A DNA stretch of 42,129 nucleotides from Modestobacter lapidis (GTDB lineage: Bacteria > Actinomycetota > Actinomycetes > Mycobacteriales > Geodermatophilaceae). Shown here piece by piece: positions 1 through 8,246 of this stretch. How positions within the stretch are numbered: position 1 is the first letter of the stretch; every line of letters begins with the position of its first letter. Position numbers and translations under genes: made by a program. The stretch lies in NCBI GenBank assembly GCA_019779905.1, contig JABAKE010000026.1, positions 1-42,129 of the forward strand. Reading direction: 5' to 3'. The notes beneath the pieces are model-generated. The model was not told the DNA's origin. It searched no databases and saw nothing but the letters and a program-made list of their open reading frames with translations.

Positions 1-102
1 CGCGGCCAGCAACTCCGCGGCACGATCCAACAGCTGCGGGCCGAACATCGGCTTCAGATCATCGGCCGCCAGCGCGTCCAGGGCCGAGGTCAACTCACCC
101 AT
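1..102 (-). CDS. DUF222 / 13E12 repeat family HNH endonuclease, N-terminal fragment
   Basis: The leftward frame starts at ATG 102-100 and runs off the window edge, giving 34 codons that begin MGELTSALDALAADDLKPMF and continue with LLDRAAELLAA. This matches the usual start of actinobacterial DUF222 (13E12 repeat) proteins, which have an alpha-helical DUF222 region and a C-terminal HNH nuclease motif; the nuclease part lies outside the window. A GGGAGGT ribosome site sits a few bases before the ATG. A LexA-type operator lies 16 bp upstream, so DNA-damage control is likely. The family call rests on only 34 residues and on context. Confidence 0.6.
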   Translation of the reverse strand, partial: MGELTSALDALAADDLKPMFGPQLLDRAAELLAA

Positions 103-118
103 GACACCTCCCGCGGCA

Positions 119-136
119 TTCGAACTGATGTTCGAA
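119..136. promoter_or_regulatory. SOS box (LexA operator) before the DUF222/13E12 gene
   Basis: TTCGAACTGATGTTCGAA has two perfect 7-bp inverted arms around a 4-nt spacer. It contains the Gram-positive/actinobacterial LexA consensus CGAAC-N4-GTTCG. It lies 17-34 bp upstream of the leftward start at 102 and about 160 bp from deoC, so it most likely controls the 13E12 gene. From general knowledge, several mycobacterial 13E12 genes are LexA-regulated. Confidence 0.8.
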
Positions 137-305
137 GCATACCGCCAGGCAAAGCCCTGCACAAGCTGAAATAGCAGGTCAGCGCCTTGTTACGCGACCG
201 CCACGCGCCGTCGCCAGCCTCTCCGGGCACGTGCGCGGGCCGGGGCTGCCCCCTTCGGTGGAGAAGCCGGCCAGGAGTGTCGGTGAGCAGTGGAGAATGC
301 CTGCC

Positions 306-1316
306 ATGACCCATGTGCTCGACCCCGACGCGCTGTCGCGCGAGAGCCGACCGGTCCCCGCGCCGCTGGAGCCGTTCGCCGACGTCACCCGCTCGGACGC
401 CGCCTTCCGCGCCTTCCTGCACGGCCTGCCCGGGGTCGACCAGGTCGGCGCCGAGGCGCGCGCGAAGGTGCTCGGCACCCGCTCGATCAAGACGACGGCC
501 AAGGCCTGGGCGATCGACACCGCGATCTCGATGGTCGACCTGACCACGCTGGAGGGGTCGGACACCCCCGGCAAGGTCCGCAGCCTGGCCGCCAAGGCCC
601 GCCGCCCCGACCCGGCGGACCTGACCTGCCCGTCGGTCGCCGCGGTGTGCGTCTACGGCGACCTGGCCGGGATCGCGAAGGATGCGCTGGCCGGCACCGG
701 CATCAACGTCGCCGCCGTCGCCACCGCCTTCCCCAGCGGCCGGGCGAGCCGGGCGGTCAAGCTCGCCGACGTCCGGGACGCCGTCGCGAACGGCGCCGAC
801 GAGATCGACATGGTCATCGACCGCGGCGCGTTCCTGGCCGGCCGCTACCTCGACGTGTTCGAGGAGATCGTCGCCGTCAAGGAGGTCTGCACGCGCCGAG
901 AAGGGGGGTCCGCGCACCTCAAGGTCATCCTGGAGACCGGCGAGCTGGTCACCCTGGACAACGTCCGCCGCGCCTCCTGGCTGGCGATGCTCGCCGGCGG
1001 CGACTTCATCAAGACCTCCACCGGCAAGGTCTCCCCCGCGGCCACCCTGCCGGTCTGCCTGGTGATGCTCGAGGCGGTCCGCGACTTCCGCGCCGCCACC
1101 GGCCGGCAGGTCGGCGTCAAGCCCGCCGGCGGCATCCGGACGACGAAGGACGCCGTCAAGCACCTGGTGCTCATCAACGAGACCGCCGGCGCCGACTGGC
1201 TGTCCCCCGACTGGTTCCGGTTCGGCGCCTCCAGCCTGCTCAACGACCTGCTCCTGCAGCGGCAGAAGCTCCGCACCGGGCACTACAGCGGCCCCGACCA
1301 CGTATCGGTGGACTGA
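306..1316 (+). CDS. deoC: deoxyribose-phosphate aldolase
   Basis: Cleaves 2-deoxyribose-5-phosphate to glyceraldehyde-3-phosphate and acetaldehyde, the last step of deoxynucleoside catabolism in the cytosol. The 336-residue protein has the Schiff-base lysine in GGDFIKTSTGK (about K236) and the second active-site lysine in GVKPAGGIRT (about K272). It is longer than the short bacterial form of about 220-260 residues, with an extended N-terminus. ATG 306 is preferred over ATG 297 because GGAG at 292-295 is well spaced only for 306. The aldehyde dehydrogenase gene starts 3 bp after its stop. deoA, cdd and add in the next leftward block supply its substrate after isomerisation; a phosphopentomutase gene is not in the window. 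Confidence 0.93.
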   Translation: MTHVLDPDALSRESRPVPAPLEPFADVTRSDAAFRAFLHGLPGVDQVGAEARAKVLGTRSIKTTAKAWAIDTAISMVDLTTLEGSDTPGKVRSLAAKARRPDPADLTCPSVAAVCVYGDLAGIAKDALAGTGINVAAVATAFPSGRASRAVKLADVRDAVANGADEIDMVIDRGAFLAGRYLDVFEEIVAVKEVCTRREGGSAHLKVILETGELVTLDNVRRASWLAMLAGGDFIKTSTGKVSPAATLPVCLVMLEAVRDFRAATGRQVGVKPAGGIRTTKDAVKHLVLINETAGADWLSPDWFRFGASSLLNDLLLQRQKLRTGHYSGPDHVSVD

Positions 1317-1319
1317 CCG

Positions 1320-2765
1320 ATGACCAGCCCGTTCGAGTACGCCCCGGCCCCCGAGTCCCGCTCGATCCTCGACCTGAAGCCCAGCTACGGGCTGTTCGTC
1401 GACGGCGAGTTCACCGACGGCACCGGCGCTCCGATGAAAACCCTCAACCCGGCCACCGAGGAGGTGCTCGCCGAGGTCGCCACCGGCAGCGAGGCCGACG
1501 TCGACCGGGCGGTGCGCGCCGCCCGGCGGGCGTTCACCCGGGCGTGGGGCCCCATGCGGCCGGCCGACCGCGGCAAGTACCTGTTCCGCATCGCCCGGCT
1601 GCTGCAGGAACGCGCCCGCGAGTTCGCCGTCCTGGAGTCCCTGGACAACGGCAAGCCGATCCGCGAGTCCCGGGACGTCGACGTCCCGCTCGCCGCGGCG
1701 CACTTCTTCTACCACGCCGGCTGGGCCGACAAGCTCGAGCACGCGGGCCTCGGGCCGGCCCCGCGGCCGCTGGGCGTGGCCGGGCAGGTCATCCCCTGGA
1801 ACTTCCCGCTGCTCATGCTGGCGTGGAAGATCGCCCCGGCGCTGGCCACCGGCAACACCGTCGTCCTCAAGCCGGCCGAGACCACCCCGCTGACCGCGCT
1901 GCTGTTCGCCGAGGTGTGCCAGCAGGCCGATCTCCCGCCGGGCGTGGTGAACATCGTGACCGGTGCCGGCGACACCGGCCGGGCCGTGATCAACCACCCG
2001 GACGTCGACAAGGTGGCCTTCACCGGCTCCACCGCGGTCGGCCAGTCGATCGCCCGGGCCGTCGCCGGAACGCACAAGCGGCTGACCCTGGAACTCGGCG
2101 GCAAGGCGGCGAACATCGTCTTCGACGACGCCCCGGTCGACCAGGCCGTCGAGGGCATCGTGCGCGGCATCTTCTTCAACCAGGGCCACGTGTGCTGCGC
2201 CGGCTCCCGGCTGCTGGTGCAGGAGTCGGTGCACGACGAGGTGGTGGCCTCGCTGCAGCGCCGGATCGGCACCCTGCGGGTCGGCGACCCGCTGGACAAG
2301 AACACCGATCTCGGCGCGATCAACTCCGCCGAGCAGCTGGAACGGATCCGGGAGCTGGTGGACGTCGGCGAGGCGGAGGGCGCGCACCGCTGGCAGCCGG
2401 ACGGCGAGCTGCCCGACCGCGGATTCTGGTTCAAGCCCACCGTCTTCACCGATGTCTCCCCCGCCCACCGGATCGCCCGCGACGAGGTGTTCGGCCCGGT
2501 GCTGTCGGTGCTGACCTTCCGCACTCCCGACGAGGCCGTCGCGAAGGCCAACAACACCACCTACGGCCTGTCCGCGGGGGTCTGGTCGGAGAAGGGATCG
2601 CGCATCCTGGCGATCACCGACCAGCTGCGGGCCGGCGTCGTGTGGGCCAACACCTTCAACGAGTTCGACCCGACCTCGCCGTTCGGCGGCTACAAGCAGT
2701 CCGGCTACGGCCGCGAGGGCGGCCGGCAAGGCCTGGCGGCCTACCTCAAGGGAGCTGAGCAGTGA
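1320..2765 (+). CDS. NAD(P)-dependent aldehyde dehydrogenase (ALDH superfamily)
   Basis: A 481-residue ALDH of usual length. Visible motifs are the WNFP cofactor-site motif (PWNFPLLML), the Rossmann-site FTGSTAVGQ, the general-base glutamate in LELGGKAANIV (about E258) and the nucleophile in GHVCCAGSR (about C292). It lies in an operon with deoC, so oxidation of the acetaldehyde released by DeoC is a reasonable role; this is inferred from position. The next gene overlaps its stop by 4 bp (GTGA), implying translational coupling with a partner lacking the catalytic half. Confidence 0.9.
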   Translation: MTSPFEYAPAPESRSILDLKPSYGLFVDGEFTDGTGAPMKTLNPATEEVLAEVATGSEADVDRAVRAARRAFTRAWGPMRPADRGKYLFRIARLLQERAREFAVLESLDNGKPIRESRDVDVPLAAAHFFYHAGWADKLEHAGLGPAPRPLGVAGQVIPWNFPLLMLAWKIAPALATGNTVVLKPAETTPLTALLFAEVCQQADLPPGVVNIVTGAGDTGRAVINHPDVDKVAFTGSTAVGQSIARAVAGTHKRLTLELGGKAANIVFDDAPVDQAVEGIVRGIFFNQGHVCCAGSRLLVQESVHDEVVASLQRRIGTLRVGDPLDKNTDLGAINSAEQLERIRELVDVGEAEGAHRWQPDGELPDRGFWFKPTVFTDVSPAHRIARDEVFGPVLSVLTFRTPDEAVAKANNTTYGLSAGVWSEKGSRILAITDQLRAGVVWANTFNEFDPTSPFGGYKQSGYGREGGRQGLAAYLKGAEQ

Positions 2766-3634
2766 GCACCGACCGGCTTCCCGTGCGCAAGACCTACAAG
2801 CTGTACCTGGGTGGCGCCTTCCCCCGCTCGGAGTCCGGCCGCACGTACGAGGTGCACGACACCAAGGGGCACTTCCTGGCCAACGCCGCCCGGGCCTCCC
2901 GCAAGGATGCCCGGGACGCCGTCGTCGCCGCCCGCGGCGCCTTCTGGAAGTGGTCGGGCGCCACCGCCTACAACCGCGGCCAGGTGCTCTACCGGGTGGC
3001 GGAGGTGATGGAGGGCCGTGCGGCCCAGTTCGCCGAGGAGGTCGCCGCCGGCGAGGGCCTGTCGGCCACCCGGGCGCGGGCCGCCGTGGATGCCGCGATC
3101 GACCGGTGGGTCTGGTACGCGGGCTGGACCGACAAGCTCGCCGCCGTGCTGGGCAGCAGCAACCCGGTCGCCGGGCCGTACTTCGGCTTCTCGACGCCCG
3201 AGCCGACCGGGGTGGTCGCCGTCCTCGCCCCGCAGCGCAGCTCGCTGCTCGGCCTGGTCAGCGTGCTCGGCCCGGTGCTGGCCGGCGGCAACACCGCCGT
3301 CGTCGTCACGTCGAAGGACCGGCCGCTGCCGGCCGTCACCCTCGGTGAGGTGCTGGCCACCTCCGACGTCCCCGGCGGGGTGGTCAACCTGCTCACCGGG
3401 GACGCCGCGGAGATCGGCCCCTGGCTGGCCGAGCACGCCGACGTCGACGGCATCGACCTGGCCGGCACCACCGCCGGGGGGCTCGCCATGGAGCTGGAGC
3501 GATCGGCCGCCGGCACGGTCAAGCGGGTGCTGCGGGCGGCGGCCGAGGAGCCGGACTGGACCGCCGACCCGGGGCTGACCCGGATGACGCCGTTCCTGGA
3601 GACCAAGTCGGTGTGGCACCCGATCGGCGTGTGA
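2762..3634 (+). CDS. short ALDH-like protein without catalytic cysteine (probable pseudoenzyme)
   Basis: The 290 residues match the N-terminal cofactor-binding half of an ALDH: YLGGAFPRSESG, then RASRKDARDAVVAARGAF, then TGVVAVLAPQRSSLLGL, LAGGNTAVVV and PGGVVNLLTG. The protein ends just after the place where the general base would be and has no cysteine nucleophile motif. The sequence is clean to the stop and the gene is tightly coupled to the active ALDH, so it looks like a stable short form rather than a fresh truncation. ALDH16 proteins of other organisms fuse a full ALDH to a shortened, inactive ALDH-like domain of similar size. This pair may be the unfused equivalent, perhaps forming a hetero-oligomer. 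Confidence 0.8.
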   Translation: MSTDRLPVRKTYKLYLGGAFPRSESGRTYEVHDTKGHFLANAARASRKDARDAVVAARGAFWKWSGATAYNRGQVLYRVAEVMEGRAAQFAEEVAAGEGLSATRARAAVDAAIDRWVWYAGWTDKLAAVLGSSNPVAGPYFGFSTPEPTGVVAVLAPQRSSLLGLVSVLGPVLAGGNTAVVVTSKDRPLPAVTLGEVLATSDVPGGVVNLLTGDAAEIGPWLAEHADVDGIDLAGTTAGGLAMELERSAAGTVKRVLRAAAEEPDWTADPGLTRMTPFLETKSVWHPIGV

Positions 3635-3690
3635 ACAGCAGGACCGGAACCGGCCTGCGAGCTTCCGGGCAGACCGGGCAGGATGGGCGG

Positions 3691-5121
3691 GTGGCCAGGC
3701 CCAGCATCGTCCCCATCGCCCTCACCCTCGACGACCGCACGGGCTACACGCTCTGGGCGCCGCCCTGGGAGGAGGACGGCGAGGAGTGGCAGGCGTTCCT
3801 CGGCAGCACCGACGAGGACGCCGAGAACGGACCCGTCGCGCGGGTCCACCTCTTCCCGTCGGTCTCCGCACTCGCCGCGTTCTGCCGGGTCAACACCGAC
3901 CACGACCTGGCCGACCACCCGGTGTGGCCGGTCGTCACCGGCCTCGGCCCGGCCGACCTCACGCCCGACGAGGACCACCGCTACGACCTCGACGGGGTCT
4001 ACGACATCGTCGCCGAGGCGCCCGACCGCTGGGCCGTCGACGAGCTGGCCGCCGTCCTGGACATCGTCGGCCGGCTGGCCGACTGCTGCGACACCAGCGA
4101 CGACGAGGACGACGACGAGGACGACGAGGACGACAGCACCTTCGAGTCGGTCGCCGACCTGGTCGCCCGCCCCGAGGTGGCCGCGCTGGGCCTGGGCGTC
4201 GACGCCTTCGTCGGCCGCGACGGCGAGGAGAGCTGGTCCCGGCTGGGCACCGCCGTCGACGAGCTCTGGGAGGACGTGCTCGAGGAGCTCGACGAGCACC
4301 TCGACTGGACCGGGGCGGGCACCGTCACGGTCGCGGCCTACCCGTCGGCGGCCGAGGAGGCCGAGGCGCGCAGCGCGCTGTCCCGCGGGGACGACGACGA
4401 GGACGACGAGGACGACGACATCGAGATGGTCGACACCGCGGCCGCGCGGGGCGTGGCCCGGCCGGCCGGCGGCGCTCCCTCGGCCGTACCGGCCGACGCG
4501 GCCGCCGGGGGTACCAGCACCATCCGGGGCGCCAGCCGGCTCTCCGCCAGCCCCACCGCAGTCGCCGCGGCGCAGGAGTTCTGGGAGGCCGTCGGCATCC
4601 TGCCGGTCGAGCTGGTCGTGCCGGAGGGCGCCGGGCTCACCCTGCGCTGCTACGTGGAGGACCGGGCACGCTTCCTGGGCCGCGACGGCGAGGTGTTCCT
4701 GTTCGCCACCCCGGCGGAGCTCGCCCGCTTCTGCGCCGGCGACGAACCGCACGATCTCACCGAGATCGCCTCGTGGCCGGAGGTCGCCGACACCGACACC
4801 CTGCCGCTGCCGGCCGACCAGGACCGCTATGACCTCACCGAACTGGCCGACGTGCTGGGCGAGGTGGCCGACGGCGCGGGCGGCCTGGTACAGCACCGGT
4901 CCCTGCTGCAGCCGGTCGAGGGCGCCCGGGACCTGGCGGAGTACGCCGGGCTGACGCGGGTCGAGGGCCTGCTGGCTCCCGGCGCACCACTGGGGCAGGC
5001 GGTCACCCGCGCGGAGGCCGAGCCCACCGCGTCGCTGCGCGCCGAGGACGCCGCCGTCCTGGTCGGCGCCTGGGACGAGGTCGTCACCGAGGTCGGCACG
5101 GCGCTGGTCTTCCGCGACTGA
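3691..5121 (+). CDS. acidic protein with tandem duplicated domain, function unknown
   Basis: A very acidic 476-residue cytosolic protein. GTG 3691 (VARPSIVPIAL) follows a GGGCGG purine stretch and leaves a short gap after the previous gene; an upstream start at 3613 would overlap that gene by 22 bp. Two copies of one domain are visible: VHLFPSVSALAAFCRVNTDH..DHPVWPVV near residues 50-75 and VFLFATPAELARFCAGDE..EIASWPEV near 335-360. Each is followed by a D-RYDL-built segment. Asp/Glu runs (DDEDDDEDDEDD near residue 140 and a similar run near 235) flank the middle. Similar actinobacterial proteins are, from memory, often labelled 'primosomal protein', but nothing here shows that role. Confidence 0.8.
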   Translation: MARPSIVPIALTLDDRTGYTLWAPPWEEDGEEWQAFLGSTDEDAENGPVARVHLFPSVSALAAFCRVNTDHDLADHPVWPVVTGLGPADLTPDEDHRYDLDGVYDIVAEAPDRWAVDELAAVLDIVGRLADCCDTSDDEDDDEDDEDDSTFESVADLVARPEVAALGLGVDAFVGRDGEESWSRLGTAVDELWEDVLEELDEHLDWTGAGTVTVAAYPSAAEEAEARSALSRGDDDEDDEDDDIEMVDTAAARGVARPAGGAPSAVPADAAAGGTSTIRGASRLSASPTAVAAAQEFWEAVGILPVELVVPEGAGLTLRCYVEDRARFLGRDGEVFLFATPAELARFCAGDEPHDLTEIASWPEVADTDTLPLPADQDRYDLTELADVLGEVADGAGGLVQHRSLLQPVEGARDLAEYAGLTRVEGLLAPGAPLGQAVTRAEAEPTASLRAEDAAVLVGAWDEVVTEVGTALVFRD

Positions 5122-5230
5122 AGAAGGACCCCGTCCCACCCACCCTTCGCAAGCTCAGGGCGGTGCCCTGGACGGGGCCTGACTGCCCCCCACCACTCGC
5201 ACGCTCGCGGCGGGACCCTGCAGCGGGGCC
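5119..5230 (+). repeat. stop-anchored GGACC/GGCC hairpin, copy 1 (complete plus 5'-damaged second copy)
   Basis: The element follows the TGA stop directly: TGA-AGAA-GGACCCCGTCC. The 3' arm GGACGGGGCC is at 5170-5179, pairing with a bulged A. The inner hairpin has CCCT/AGGG and CACC/GGTG around TTCGCAAGCTC. A second copy (5181-5230) keeps the core ACTCGCACGCTCG, CCCTG and the 3' arm GCAGCGGGGCC but lacks most of its 5' arm. Confidence 0.75.
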
Positions 5231-5239
5231 GGAACGGCC

Positions 5240-5274
5240 AACGGCCGGCCCCCGCAGTGCGGGGGCCGGCCGTT
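5240..5274. terminator. strong bidirectional terminator-like hairpin
   Basis: A 17-bp perfect inverted repeat (arms AACGGCCGGCCCCCGCA and its complement) surrounds a single central base. It sits between two convergent genes, the acidic protein ending at 5121 and the helicase ending at 5292. There is no T-tract, as is common for actinobacterial terminators. Confidence 0.8.
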
Positions 5275-5291
5275 GCCGTGGTGCCGTGCCG

Positions 5292-6932
5292 TCAGAAGGA
5301 GCGCGCGGGGCGCGGCGGGCGACCGCCGGACCCCTGGCCCCCGCGGTAGCCGCCGGAGCGACCCCCGGCCGGGGCGCGATCCCGGTCGCCGTAGGAACGC
5401 TCACCCGAGGGGCGGCTTCCGTACGAGCGATCGCGGTCGCTGAAGGTGCGCTCGCCGCCGGTGCGATCCCGGTCGCCGTAGGAGCGCTCGCCCGTGGGGC
5501 GGTCTCCGTACGTGCGATCGCGGTCGCCGGAGGGACGGCGCGGGCCGCTGCCGTAGCCGCCGGGGCGGTCACCGTCCCGACGGGGACGACGGACACCCGG
5601 ACCACCGGCGCCCGCGGGCCGGCGCGACTCGCGCACCGGACGCACGACCGGCTCGACGAACGTGCCGCCGGCGACGAGCTCCGCGACCGGGGCGTCGCCC
5701 GGACGGATCCGCGTCACCGGGGTGTCGATGGCGGCCTGGCGGAACCGGCGCTTGGCCTGTCCCACCTGGTCGGGCAGCAGCAGGGAGACCACGACACCCG
5801 CGGCGCCGGCCCGGGCGGTACGGCCGGAGCGGTGCAGGTAGGTCTTGTGGTCTGCCGGCGGGTCGTAGTGCAGGACCAGCGAGACGTCGTCGACGTGGAT
5901 GCCGCGGGCGGCGACGTCGGTGGCGACCAGCACCGGGCTGCGGGCGTCGGTGAACGCCTCCAGCGCGCGGCGGCGGGCCGCCTGCGGCAGGCCGCCGTGG
6001 ATGGGCTCGGCGGCGATGCCGACGCGCTGCAGGTTGTCGGCCAGCCGGTCGGCGCCGTGCTGGGTGCGCACGAAGATGATGATCCGGCCCGGGCGGGCGG
6101 CCATCGCCTCGGTGACCTTCAGCTTGTCCGGGAAGGACACGCTGTAGGCCAGGTGCTCGGCCGGCGGCGCGGAGTCGGCGGCGGTGACCACCGAGTGCCG
6201 GGCCGGGTCCTTGAGGTAGCGACGGACCAGGCTGTCGACCTCGCCGTCCAGCGTGGCCGAGAAGAGCAGACGCTGACCGTCGTTGCGGGTCTGGTCGAGC
6301 AGCTCCTTGACCACCGGCAGGAAGCCGAGGTCGGACATGAAATCGGCCTCGTCGATGACCGACAGGCTGACCTCGTCCAGCGAGCACTCACGCTGGTTGA
6401 TCAGGTCCTGCAGCCGGCCCGGGGTGGCGATGACGACGTCCACACCACGGCGCAGCTGCTGGATCTGGCGGTACATCGAGGCACCGCCGTACACCGCGGC
6501 CAACTGGACGCCGATGGACTGGCCGAGGGGGGCCAGCGCGTCGTGCACCTGCTGCGCGAGCTCCCGGGTCGGGACCAGGATCAGCCCGCGGGGGTTGCGC
6601 CGGCCCTGGCCGGGCTCGGCACCGAGGCGGGCGAGCAGCGGCAGGCCGAAGGCCAGCGTCTTGCCCGACCCGGTGGCCGCCTTGCCCAGCACGTCGCGCC
6701 CGGCGAGGGCGTCGGGCAGGGCGACGGTCTGGATGGCGAACGGGTGGCTGATCCCCTTGCGCTCCAGCGCGGTGACCAGCGGCTGGGGCAGGCCCAGCTG
6801 GGCGAAGCTCGGGCCCGTGGGCTCCGGGGCGACCTCGACGGCGGGCGCCTCGGCGGGAACGGCCGCGGAGGTGCGGGCCTCGGTGGTGTTCTGAGCGATG
6901 AACTGGGCGTCGACAGAGTCGAACGATGACAA
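5292..6932 (-). CDS. DEAD-box ATP-dependent RNA helicase with Arg/Gly/Asp-rich repeat tail
   Basis: RNA helicase of the RhlE/CsdA/DeaD type, expected to act in ribosome assembly or mRNA unwinding, often in the cold. It has a Q-motif (HPFAIQ), Walker A ATGSGKT (about 85-91), PTRELAQQ, TPGR, the DEAD box in VIDEADFM (about 194), SAT, ATDVAARGI and motif VI HRSGRTARAG (about 367). The last 100 or so residues are a low-complexity tail of repeated (S/T)YGDRDR and GERSYGDRD units, a likely unstructured RNA-binding region. TTG 6932 is chosen because GGAG lies 7 nt upstream and the protein then begins SSFDSVDAQF; an ATG further upstream at 7124 would add low-quality sequence. About 240 bp of noncoding DNA precedes it. 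Confidence 0.9.
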   Translation of the reverse strand: MSSFDSVDAQFIAQNTTEARTSAAVPAEAPAVEVAPEPTGPSFAQLGLPQPLVTALERKGISHPFAIQTVALPDALAGRDVLGKAATGSGKTLAFGLPLLARLGAEPGQGRRNPRGLILVPTRELAQQVHDALAPLGQSIGVQLAAVYGGASMYRQIQQLRRGVDVVIATPGRLQDLINQRECSLDEVSLSVIDEADFMSDLGFLPVVKELLDQTRNDGQRLLFSATLDGEVDSLVRRYLKDPARHSVVTAADSAPPAEHLAYSVSFPDKLKVTEAMAARPGRIIIFVRTQHGADRLADNLQRVGIAAEPIHGGLPQAARRRALEAFTDARSPVLVATDVAARGIHVDDVSLVLHYDPPADHKTYLHRSGRTARAGAAGVVVSLLLPDQVGQAKRRFRQAAIDTPVTRIRPGDAPVAELVAGGTFVEPVVRPVRESRRPAGAGGPGVRRPRRDGDRPGGYGSGPRRPSGDRDRTYGDRPTGERSYGDRDRTGGERTFSDRDRSYGSRPSGERSYGDRDRAPAGGRSGGYRGGQGSGGRPPRPARSF

Positions 6933-7169
6933 GCGGGGACTCCGATACAGATCGGCGCGCGTCCCGTGGTGATGCTGGCGCCGGGTGCCCGGCGTCTTCA
7001 CTGGAGATCGGCGGCGTCTGCAGTGACGCGTGATCTGCACGGATGCGCATGTGCCCGGACAGGACCGTCCGGGAGGATGACCGACATTCGCCGGTACGTC
7101 CAGATTAGCAGCGCCGGGCCCCACATGATTCCCCCACCGGAGGTGTGCGGCGTCACTGCTCCCCCGGCG

Positions 7170-8240
7170 TCAGTTCCGGAGGGCCGCGTACCCCGGGCGG
7201 ACGACGTCGGCCAGCAGCCGCGCCCGCACGTCGGCGTCGACGAATGCCCCGGCCAGCGCCCGCTCGGTCACCGTCTGGACGTCGTTCCAGCCCCAGTGGA
7301 ACGTCGCCGCCACATCGGCCAGCTCGCTGGTGGCCGACACCCCGCTCATCAGCCGGTTGTCGGTGTTGACCGTGACCGCGAAGCCGATCCGGTGCAGGCG
7401 GTCGACCGGGTGCGCGGCCAGCGAGGGGTAGGCGCCGGTCTGCACGTTGGACGACGGGGCGATCTCCAGCGGCACCTGCTCGTCCAGCACCCGCTGCGCG
7501 ACCGCGCCGAGGCCGCCGTCCCCGCCCACCTCGTCGGCGATCCGCACGCCGTGGCCGAACCGCTCCGCCCGGGCGCCGTCCAGCGCCGCCCGGATCGAGG
7601 GGATGCCGGCGGCCTCCCCCGCGTGCACCGTGCGGTGCGCCCCTGCCCGGTCCAGCACGGCGATGGCCTCGGGGATGCGGTCGGGTGGGAAGCCGTCCTC
7701 CGGGCCGGCGAGGTCGAAGCCGACCACGCCGGCGTCCCGGTGCCGGACGACGGCCTCGGCCACCTCCACCCAGCGGTCGGTCTGGCGCATCGCGCACAGC
7801 AGCGTGCCGACGACGATCGGTCGGCCGGCCGCCGCGGCCTCCCGGCTGCCCTGCGCGTACCCGTCGAGCATCGCCTCGACGGCGGTGTCCAGGGGCATGG
7901 CCGTGAGCAGCTCCGGCGCCATGCGCACCTCGGCATAGACGACACCGTCGGCGGCCAGGTCGAGGGCGCACTCGCGGGCGACCCGCTGCACCGCCTCGGG
8001 CCGCTGCATCACCGCCACCGTGTGGGCGAACGTGAGCAGGTAGCGGTCCAGCGAGCCGGAGTCCGCCGAGGCCCGGAACCAGCGGCCGAGCTCGTCGGGG
8101 TCGGCGGTGGGCAGCTCGCGGTAGCCCGCCTCGTCGGCCAGCTCGAGGATCGTCCGCGGCCGCAGCCCGCCGTCCAGGTGGTCGTGCAGCAGCACCTTGG
8201 GCGCGGCGGCGAGAGAGGCGGCGTTGAGCGGAGCAGGCAC
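7170..8240 (-). CDS. add: adenosine deaminase
   Basis: Deaminates adenosine and deoxyadenosine to inosine and deoxyinosine in purine salvage. The 356-residue protein has the zinc motif LHDHLDGG near the N-terminus, VYAEVRMAPE, VHAGEAAG with the catalytic Glu region, RFGHGVRI, and SSNVQTGAY plus VTVNTDNR with the zinc-binding Asp. GTG 8240 (VPAPLNAASL) is the likely start. It has no Shine-Dalgarno sequence but a TACCGT hexamer ends 6 nt upstream, fitting a leaderless mRNA. It belongs functionally with deoA and cdd, from which an ABC-2 exporter operon separates it. Confidence 0.92.
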   Translation of the reverse strand: MPAPLNAASLAAAPKVLLHDHLDGGLRPRTILELADEAGYRELPTADPDELGRWFRASADSGSLDRYLLTFAHTVAVMQRPEAVQRVARECALDLAADGVVYAEVRMAPELLTAMPLDTAVEAMLDGYAQGSREAAAAGRPIVVGTLLCAMRQTDRWVEVAEAVVRHRDAGVVGFDLAGPEDGFPPDRIPEAIAVLDRAGAHRTVHAGEAAGIPSIRAALDGARAERFGHGVRIADEVGGDGGLGAVAQRVLDEQVPLEIAPSSNVQTGAYPSLAAHPVDRLHRIGFAVTVNTDNRLMSGVSATSELADVAATFHWGWNDVQTVTERALAGAFVDADVRARLLADVVRPGYAALRN

Positions 8241-8246
8241 GGACGA

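Noticed and set aside
90..2729. Very long open frame on the minus strand antisense to deoC and the aldehyde dehydrogenase
   Set aside because: High-GC coding DNA commonly leaves the opposite strand open. The translation is low-complexity (Gly, Arg, Ala, Val, Asp) without domains, whereas the plus-strand genes have full motifs. The same applies to long open frames opposite mdh-icd, purH, sucCD and the helicase.
2762..3634. Short ALDH as a recent frameshifted pseudogene
   Set aside because: No remnant of the catalytic half follows in any frame before the next gene, and the frame ends cleanly with tight coupling upstream.
3613..3690. Upstream ATG 3613 as start of the acidic protein
   Set aside because: It overlaps the preceding gene by 22 bp and adds 26 residues of non-conserved character; GTG 3691 has a purine-rich site in front.
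4100..4430. GAC/GAG runs as a microsatellite or frameshift signal
   Set aside because: They encode Asp/Glu stretches in an otherwise intact frame with a normal stop; there is no sign of slippage.
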